From positions 1 to 35,778 of the IMG/VR virus record IMGVR_UViG_3300009151_000194: a stretch of 35,778 nt of DNA. One strand, written 5' to 3'. The notes below the pieces were generated by a model, which did no database searches, was not told the DNA's origin, and saw only the letters and a program-made list of their open reading frames with translations. This document shows positions 30,903 to 35,778 of this stretch, in pieces; positions within the stretch are counted from its first letter, which is position 1, and each line of letters starts with the position of its first letter. The position numbers and the translations under genes were made by a program. Source of the stretch: a virus.

Positions 30903-30978
30903 TGGTGAGCCGAGAGGAATTTGAATCCCCACTCATCGACTTATGAGGTCGCTGCATTAACCATTATGCTATCGGCTC
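30903..30978 (-). tRNA. tRNA-Met (CAT)
   Basis: Acceptor GAGCCGA with TCGGCTC, D-arm GCAT/ATGC, anticodon stem of four good pairs (CGAC/GTCG) with loop CTCATAA (anticodon CAT), T-stem GGGGA/TCCTC with loop TTCAAAT, discriminator A and encoded CCA. CAT could also be a lysidine-modified tRNA-Ile2; sequence alone does not decide. Confidence 0.85.
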
Positions 30979-31036
30979 AAAACTAAAAATATAATAAATA
31001 GTTACACAATATATTACCTAAGGGTTCAAATTTATA

Positions 31037-31056
31037 TAAAATAGCGTCCCTGCTAT
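31037..31056 (-). terminator. Weak terminator-like hairpin
   Basis: ATAGC (31041-31045) with GCTAT (31052-31056), followed on the minus strand by TTTTATATAAATTT. It stands between the small gene ending at 31070 and the tRNAs. Confidence 0.4.
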
Positions 31057-31069
31057 ATTATATTATAAA

Positions 31070-31231
31070 TTACTTCTTTTTGCCTGTACCATTTCCAGTA
31101 TTTCCGCAAATAGTACATCTATTTGCTTCACCTCTGTTGTTTTTTGTCCACAATCTCATACCTTTGCCATATTCTTTTGATTGAAATACTGCAGAAGGTG
31201 AATTATCTGGGCAATTACATGCTTTTATCAT
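31070..31231 (-). CDS. Small Cys-rich phage protein
   Basis: A 53-residue basic protein (MIKACNCPDNSPSAVFQSKE start) with CNC near the start and CTICGNTG at 39-46. This makes one possible four-Cys zinc site. The phrase KEYGKGMRLWTKN is familiar from tiny phage proteins of unknown function. AGGAAATATATT precedes the ATG. It is the second gene behind the promoter at 31489-31517. Confidence 0.65.
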   Translation of the reverse strand: MIKACNCPDNSPSAVFQSKEYGKGMRLWTKNNRGEANRCTICGNTGNGTGKKK

Positions 31232-31247
31232 AATATATTTCCTATTT

Positions 31248-31445
31248 TTATACTAATTCGCCTTCTTTTGCTGTTTCTGCTTCTTCTTGGCTCTTCTTTT
31301 CTGCCAATTGAGCTTCACCTTGTTCACGGATTTTAGTAATCAGCGCAAAAATATCTTCAAAAGGATGTTTTCCTAATGATGCAAGGATAGCATTTACATC
31401 TGCAACAGTCAATGTAATATTTAATTCAATTTCAGATTCGTTCAT
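31248..31445 (-). CDS. Small conserved-type phage protein
   Basis: A 65-residue acidic protein: NITLTVADVNAILASLGKHP then a helix (FEDIFALITKIREQGEAQLA) and a charged end. This strand-then-helix pattern (LTVxxVNxILxxLG) recurs in small phage proteins of unknown role. AGGAAATAACC sets the start. A good promoter lies about 40 bases upstream. Confidence 0.7.
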   Translation of the reverse strand: MNESEIELNITLTVADVNAILASLGKHPFEDIFALITKIREQGEAQLAEKKSQEEAETAKEGELV

Positions 31446-31488
31446 GGTTATTTCCTGTTTAGTTGTGGTTGTGTATTTAAAGATTAGT

Positions 31489-31517
31489 ATTATATATCAT
31501 TTTTTTACATTTGTCAA
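31489..31517 (-). promoter_or_regulatory. Consensus sigma70-type promoter
   Basis: TTGACA (31517-31512), 17 bases, TATAAT (31494-31489), both perfect. It starts next to the uvsW stop and drives 31248-31445, 31070-31231 and possibly the tRNAs. Confidence 0.9.
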
Positions 31518-31520
31518 GCT

Positions 31521-33032
31521 TTATTTTATTGTTACATCAATTATTTTATAATCAAACTTTTCTTCTGCATAATAATTTATTCTTTCCTGAAAATGTTTCA
31601 GAGTATGGTTCTGATTGCTCTTGTGAGAAATATCATCTGCAATGTCAAACATTATACACCCTTTTTTATTTTCTGCAAGTCTTAATATTCTTCCCAGTGA
31701 CTGCAGAACTTTTATTCTGCTTTTATATGGAGAACAAAGTACAAGATTATTCAATTTCTTTATTGATACTCCTGTACTAAAAATTCCGTATGATGCAACA
31801 ATAATTGCTCCATCAGAATTCTCTACTAATTTTCTTGTTTCTTCTCTTATGTCTGCAGAAATCTTTCCATGAAGAAAATATACTTTCTTGTGTCCAGCTT
31901 CCTTCAGCATTTTCTGTATCATATCACCATGCTTAATTCTTGTAAACAATAAAAGTGTATTTCCTTTCATTTGCATTGAAAGTTTCACAATAAATTTATT
32001 TCTGTTTTCATTTATAGATATAAAATCCATTTCAGATTTATAATCTATATCTATAAATAATTTTCTTGTTTCTGCAGGATAATTCAAAAGAAGACATTTT
32101 ATTTTTAACTGTGCGACATGATTATTTTTCATCAGTGTTGCAGTAGTAGTAGTATTGTATTCTTTTCCTGTCAGACCTTCTATCACTAATTTATGTGCCT
32201 TTGCTCCCTGCAATGTTCCTGTTGCTCCCATACGGTACTGAATATTATGAGCGTTCTCATATATAGATGTAAGAGATTTACCTATGATACCATGACATTC
32301 GTCCGTTATTATGGCATCGAATCCTCCTATTCTGTTTCCTTCTTTCATTGTCCCACTATAATATGGTGGTTTCAATTTGTATATTGACTGCCATGTAGTG
32401 AATACAATTCTTTTGCCATAGTCGTCCTTGTCCATTCCTGCATAGACAGAATGGCAATATTTATGTATGTTCCACCCAGAGGCAGTAGAATAATCTGCAA
32501 AATCTGATCTCATTTGTGTGACAAGAGAAATAGAAGGGAAAATAAATAATGCCCTTTTTATTAAATTATTGTCCAACAAATATCTTATAATAGAATACAA
32601 TATCAAAGATTTTCCGGAAGACGTAGGAGAAACGAGAAGACATTTTTTTTCATTGATTGCATGATGTATCGCAGCAATCTGATAGTCTCTTGTTTCTATT
32701 GGCTTTCCATTGGAATGTGGTCTAATAATTTCTGTTATATATGTCTTTATTTCTTCTATAGAAACATCATTTTTTTCTATAACAGTTTCGTCAACATAGT
32801 CATATCCAGAAGCATTCAAAAACTCTATCACATGAGAATACAATCCAGAATATATCATTCTTGTATTGATATTGAATAATCTTAGGCGACCATCCCACAT
32901 TTTATTTTTATAGGCTGGCATGAACTGATATCCGTCTACCATAAAACTAAAATGATTCTGCAGTTCCATTGAGACACATGGTTCGCACAATATTCTCAAA
33001 TATACTTCATTATATTTCGATATTGTTATCAT
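31521..33032 (-). CDS. uvsW: UvsW-type recombination helicase
   Basis: A 503-residue superfamily-2 helicase. The N-terminal region (NHFSFMVDGYQFMPAYKNKM, then WDGRLRLF) matches the DNA-binding domain of UvsW. Motif I is SPTSSGKS at 135-142, motif II DECHG at 244-248, motif III near ATGTL, and motif VI near QSLGRILR at the end. UvsW unwinds branched DNA and R-loops and shifts replication from origin- to recombination-dependent mode. It starts right after the UvsY stop (GGAGGATAAATG). Confidence 0.93.
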   Translation of the reverse strand: MITISKYNEVYLRILCEPCVSMELQNHFSFMVDGYQFMPAYKNKMWDGRLRLFNINTRMIYSGLYSHVIEFLNASGYDYVDETVIEKNDVSIEEIKTYITEIIRPHSNGKPIETRDYQIAAIHHAINEKKCLLVSPTSSGKSLILYSIIRYLLDNNLIKRALFIFPSISLVTQMRSDFADYSTASGWNIHKYCHSVYAGMDKDDYGKRIVFTTWQSIYKLKPPYYSGTMKEGNRIGGFDAIITDECHGIIGKSLTSIYENAHNIQYRMGATGTLQGAKAHKLVIEGLTGKEYNTTTTATLMKNNHVAQLKIKCLLLNYPAETRKLFIDIDYKSEMDFISINENRNKFIVKLSMQMKGNTLLLFTRIKHGDMIQKMLKEAGHKKVYFLHGKISADIREETRKLVENSDGAIIVASYGIFSTGVSIKKLNNLVLCSPYKSRIKVLQSLGRILRLAENKKGCIMFDIADDISHKSNQNHTLKHFQERINYYAEEKFDYKIIDVTIK

Positions 33033-33488
33033 TTATCCTCCCATAGTGAGAGTCTGCCATGCAATATAATTTTTTATATCATAGCTGCGACTATGCAAAC
33101 TTTTCATTATAGATTCTAATGTATATATGACAGTCTCCATATATACGACCTTATCATAAAATTTACTGAGTTCTTTATCAGAATTCAATATTTCATTCAT
33201 TTCCGTTTTCAGAGGTTTATTTTCTTGGTACTGATCCCAATTTTTTTGTAGTAATTCTTCTTTGGTCAATTTGCCAGTATAATACCGCTGACGCAATGAT
33301 TTCATTGCATTGTATTCATTGTATATCTTTCTGAGTTTTAATTTGTAGGCAGACAGTAATTCGAGGTATTTTGCATGTAAAGAAGGAACTTTTATGCTTT
33401 CTGTTGCGATATCGTTTCTGTCTACTACAGAATCAATTTTCCATGCCGAATTAATTTCATCAAGATTCATAATATATTTTTCTGCCAT
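33033..33488 (-). CDS. uvsY: UvsY-type recombination mediator
   Basis: A 151-residue helical protein. LHAKYLELLSAYKLKLRKIY, YYTGKLTKEELLQKNWDQY and RSYDIKNYIAWQTLTMGG match the UvsY core. UvsY helps the UvsX recombinase load on SSB-covered DNA. T4 UvsY is 137 residues, so this is full length. Its end supplies the SD for uvsW, so both are coupled as in T4-like phages. The recombinase UvsX itself is not in this window. Confidence 0.88.
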   Translation of the reverse strand: MAEKYIMNLDEINSAWKIDSVVDRNDIATESIKVPSLHAKYLELLSAYKLKLRKIYNEYNAMKSLRQRYYTGKLTKEELLQKNWDQYQENKPLKTEMNEILNSDKELSKFYDKVVYMETVIYTLESIMKSLHSRSYDIKNYIAWQTLTMGG

Positions 33489-33512
33489 ATTTAAAAATAA
33501 ATGTTATATATC

Positions 33513-33520
33513 TATTTATA
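33513..33520 (-). promoter_or_regulatory. Possible T4-type late promoter before uvsY
   Basis: TATAAATA on the minus strand, 25 bases before the uvsY ATG. The spacing is short but workable. The motif is common by chance. Confidence 0.3.
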
Positions 33521-33546
33521 TAAAAAATATGACATGAAATATTTTT

Positions 33547-34236
33547 TTATTGTTGAAATGTATACCTGTGCACATGGATAGCATTACCATTGCTGTCCCG
33601 ATATTTTTCTGGTTCATTACCATCTGATTCTAAAGAACCACCGCGTGGAATAATTATTTTATTTTTGTTTTTTGGAAATACCGGATTACCTTCGGTATCT
33701 TTTGCTCTGCCAATGATACCAACTTTTGTTCCCTGTGGAATATCGACTCTTGCAACATGGCGAACAATTTCTCCGTTAGAGGTATTTGCAATGGTTTTAC
33801 CGATATGTGGAGAAATATCTCCTAGATGTGGTGTCTGCACAGGAAAACTATTATTACCGACCATATTCTTGTTCATTGGCATATGCACAGTAACATTTGA
33901 TTTCAATTTGTGTTGTCTGGATGCCGTATCAAATTCTTTGATATTATGATCTCCAAATGAAGATCCAGCAGTTGTTTTGGAATTTGCAGACGCAACAAAA
34001 TGATCATCTAATGGTTTCGGATCGTCAAGATATTTTTTGATATGATGCACAGAATATTCATCTGTCTTTTTATGTGCAGATGCCAGCTTTCGCATTATCA
34101 TATCTGAACCACTTTCATTTTTCTTTATGTCAGAATTTCCTCCAAGATGAGAATTAAAATTCTTTCTGGCATAATCATCCCAGTTCCGTTCAATATTATC
34201 TGCTTCTTCTGCAAGATATTCTTTAAATGTTTTCAT
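33547..34236 (-). CDS. Capsid-targeted protein with possible ADP-ribosyltransferase-like domain
   Basis: A 229-residue protein opening MKTFKEYLAEEADNIE. This closely resembles the capsid-targeting sequence of T4 internal proteins and Alt (MKTYQEFI-type), which carries proteins into the head for injection with DNA. The body has DDHFVASANSKTTAGSSFG near residue 75 and KIIIPRGGSLESDG near 200. Such phrases recall ADP-ribosyltransferase folds, but the catalytic Glu motif is not clear. Its start overlaps the previous gene as ATGA, and that gene opens with the same MKTFK. Function is inferred. Confidence 0.6.
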   Translation of the reverse strand: MKTFKEYLAEEADNIERNWDDYARKNFNSHLGGNSDIKKNESGSDMIMRKLASAHKKTDEYSVHHIKKYLDDPKPLDDHFVASANSKTTAGSSFGDHNIKEFDTASRQHKLKSNVTVHMPMNKNMVGNNSFPVQTPHLGDISPHIGKTIANTSNGEIVRHVARVDIPQGTKVGIIGRAKDTEGNPVFPKNKNKIIIPRGGSLESDGNEPEKYRDSNGNAIHVHRYTFQQ

Positions 34237-34667
34237 CGTTTGTCTAATCCGAATTCATAAGGTGAATCTGCATTGGTATACAGATGTTTTGCTGGATGTT
34301 TTTCATGAACTATTTTATAATCATCAAGATGTGATTCTCCATGATCTTTTGCATATGGTTTATGTATTGTTACCCAATCCCCATGATTTATTTTATCTGG
34401 AGCAGATTTTGGTACTGCCCTATATACATCGACCATAGATTCTGGTTTATTTTTTAAAGAATGTATTTTAGCAAAAACTGCTTTATCCCCAGATTTACCT
34501 GTACCATAATATTGTACTGCCTTATTAGAATATACATCATTTGGATACATCCCATTTGCAGTAACATCATGCAATGGTGCGCCAGAATCTTTGTTTGGTG
34601 CAGTATGAGATCCTTTATATTCTTCGTCTTCTAGTAATTTACCAATGAAAATTTTAAATGTTTTCAT
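34233..34667 (-). CDS. Second capsid-targeted candidate with a VYRAVP-type domain
   Basis: A 144-residue protein opening MKTFKIFIGKLLEDEEYKG, again like a T4 capsid-targeting sequence. The body has GMYPNDVYSNKAVQYYGTG near residue 38, then VDVYRAVPKSAPDKINHGDW near 79, TIHKPYAKDHGESHL and a final DSPYEFGLDKR. The YRAVP...GDWVT...YAKxHG pattern recurs in phage and toxin proteins and may be related to ADP-ribosyltransferases. AAGGAGAGAATA sets the start. Injected effector is the leading guess. Confidence 0.6.
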   Translation of the reverse strand: MKTFKIFIGKLLEDEEYKGSHTAPNKDSGAPLHDVTANGMYPNDVYSNKAVQYYGTGKSGDKAVFAKIHSLKNKPESMVDVYRAVPKSAPDKINHGDWVTIHKPYAKDHGESHLDDYKIVHEKHPAKHLYTNADSPYEFGLDKR

Positions 34668-34685
34668 TATTCTCTCCTTTATTTT

Positions 34686-35216
34686 CTAATGAAATTTAAA
34701 ATATGTGTATCTGAAGGTTGCATTGCATGTGATATATGTAGTATCTTCTGCAGTTGTTCCAAATGTGAGTGTAGATATCCTAATAGGAAACAAATCTGTA
34801 AAATGAACATCTAAATTTATATTATTATTATTTGTTAAAATACTCAATATTCCGTCAGATGTCAATTGTGATTGACCATTCACAGATGTTCTGCCAAATA
34901 GACGCTTTTTCTCGCTCTCACTGAATTCTTTGAATTGATCCAATGATTCGGGATGACCAAGACCATATATCCAGTGTTGCAATTCCTTGTAGTTTTTTAG
35001 ATCTTCGTCCACAATAAAAGAAAGTTCTAAATCATCGTAATCTATTTTATCTGAAGGTACATGATAATCTTGTACTGGAGTACCAATATTTATACTTCCC
35101 ATGCTCAATTCAGGTATTGGACAGACTTGAGTAAAAAATGTCACAGTAGGTATCTTGTCTATCACAAGACGAAATCCTAGCTGCGAAAGAAATTTTGGTT
35201 GATTTGGTAGAAGCAT
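34686..35216 (-). CDS. T4-like tail-tube-fold virion protein
   Basis: A 176-residue structural protein. NQPKFLSQLGFRLVIDKIP, VTFFTQVCPIPELSMG near residue 30, DYHVPSDKIDYDDLELSFIVDEDLKNY near 49-75, a short linker and the final ITCNATFRYTYFKF are the marks of the tail-tube family of contractile phages (gp19, and the related gp54/gp48 baseplate-tube proteins). In distant T4 relatives this group serves as tail tube or tube initiator; which one applies here cannot be decided. A TATAAATA motif lies 35 bases upstream. Confidence 0.75.
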   Translation of the reverse strand: MLLPNQPKFLSQLGFRLVIDKIPTVTFFTQVCPIPELSMGSINIGTPVQDYHVPSDKIDYDDLELSFIVDEDLKNYKELQHWIYGLGHPESLDQFKEFSESEKKRLFGRTSVNGQSQLTSDGILSILTNNNNINLDVHFTDLFPIRISTLTFGTTAEDTTYITCNATFRYTYFKFH

Positions 35217-35241
35217 TATTTATTTTCCAGAATTTTTTTTA

Positions 35242-35258
35242 TATAAATAGTATTTATA
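35242..35258. promoter_or_regulatory. Divergent pair of TATAAATA late-promoter motifs
   Basis: TATAAATA on the plus strand (35242-35249) faces RNA copy B and TATAAATA on the minus strand (35258-35251) faces the tail-tube gene. The two motifs form a 17-nt near-palindrome. This back-to-back position between two outward units is the strongest late-promoter case in the window. Confidence 0.55.
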
Positions 35259-35312
35259 CATTAAATGTATTGAAAAAAAATGTATTGCCCCCATGTCATA
35301 TTTTGACATTAC

Positions 35313-35730
35313 AAGAATTTCACCCTGCATAGTAATTGCAGAGATGTGTAAGTACAGATATCAGAACTGGAAATGGTCTGATTTATATTGGTACAAAGAA
35401 TTCGAAATTGCATGACAAAATACAGGAAAGTCATGTCTAAAATAAATACCGTATATGATGGTGTGAAACAAAACCTATATAGATACTGCTAATGACTTGA
35501 TTTAGTATCTATTACCGCTGGGATCTCAGTAAACAGATGTAAATGCAGACAGCCCAACCACTGCTTCCTTTTAATAATAAAGGTTTTCTTCAAGTATCTT
35601 TTCGAGAGATTATATGCATATGTGCTTTCTGTTTCGTAGAATGTTTCTTTTTTTTTATGTTACAGAAAGTATTATAATTTTTTCAGATTTTATCTTTCAC
35701 AGGTAAAATCTATCCTCCTGAATTCTGCAA
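35313..35730 (+). ncRNA. Structured RNA element, copy B (unrecognised family)
   Basis: Partner of 6206-6642 in the opposite orientation. Conserved blocks: 35313-35329, 35337-35351, 35398-35410, 35452-35478, 35513-35524, 35534-35591 and 35717-35730. Hairpins at positions equivalent to copy A but with other bases: GTAC/GTAC plus ATCAGA/TCTGAT (35352-35394), CATGAC/GTCATG (35411-35435), ATAGATACT/AGTATCTAT (35479-35512), CTTTCTGT/ACAGAAAG (35625-35669) and AGATTTTATCT/AGGTAAAATCT (35685-35711). It lies about 65 bases after a TATAAATA motif and reads off the right end, presumably toward another gene. No long frame is conserved between copies. A possible pseudoknot joins TGGG near 35519 to CCCA near 35553. 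Confidence 0.8.
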
Positions 35731-35778
35731 CAGAAAAAGCTTCTGCAAAAGAAATCAAAAAATAAAAAAAAAGAAAAG

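Overview
This window reads as part of the genome of an AT-rich (roughly 30% GC by eye), T4-like contractile-tailed phage. The T4-type set includes a family-B DNA polymerase (split in two), the gp46/gp47 recombination nuclease, endonuclease VII (gp49), UvsW helicase, UvsY, a gp55-type late sigma factor and a tail-tube-fold virion protein. A spanin pair with an outer-membrane lipoprotein points to a Gram-negative host. Early promoters match the bacterial sigma70 consensus closely (TTGACA, 17 bases, TATAAT).

Layout. Positions 1-6100 (minus strand) hold receptor-binding and tail-fibre genes, including a 1287-residue fibre with a YadA-like beta-roll. Positions 6206-6642 hold a structured non-coding RNA element. 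Positions 6690-8951 (plus) hold small early genes, a metallophosphoesterase and a bacterial-type SSB. Positions 8952-10442 hold one gene flanked by two non-coding stretches that share CTGCAG-rich dispersed repeats. Positions 10443-16440 (minus) are a run of small accessory genes ending in a Mom-like DNA-modification cassette. A divergent promoter pair near 16490-16572 starts a plus-strand operon (AAA+ ATPase, a SemiSWEET-like membrane protein and small genes) up to 18940. From 18937 to 35216 nearly everything is on the minus strand: sigma factor, phosphoesterase, lysis cassette, split polymerase, gp46/47/49, a tRNA cluster, UvsW/UvsY, two probable capsid-targeted injected proteins and a tail-tube-like protein. 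A homing endonuclease on the plus strand sits inside the split polymerase.

The most striking item is a roughly 420-440-nt element present twice in inverted orientation: copy A (minus, 6206-6642) in front of the giant fibre gene, and copy B (plus, 35313-35730) at the right end. The copies share short near-identical blocks (one 58-nt block with two differences). Between the blocks, several hairpins keep their shape while their stem sequences change completely. That is compensatory change, and it argues for a folded RNA rather than a protein. I do not recognise its family.

How the parts work together: gp55-type sigma would read TATAAATA late promoters. Such motifs lie before the fibre gene, uvsY and, divergently, between the tail-tube-like gene and RNA copy B, although this 8-mer is common by chance in such AT-rich DNA. 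Gp46/47, gp49, UvsW and UvsY form the recombination-replication machinery around the two-piece polymerase. The Mom-like cassette probably alters bases in phage DNA. The holin/spanin genes would serve lysis, but I see no endolysin in this window.
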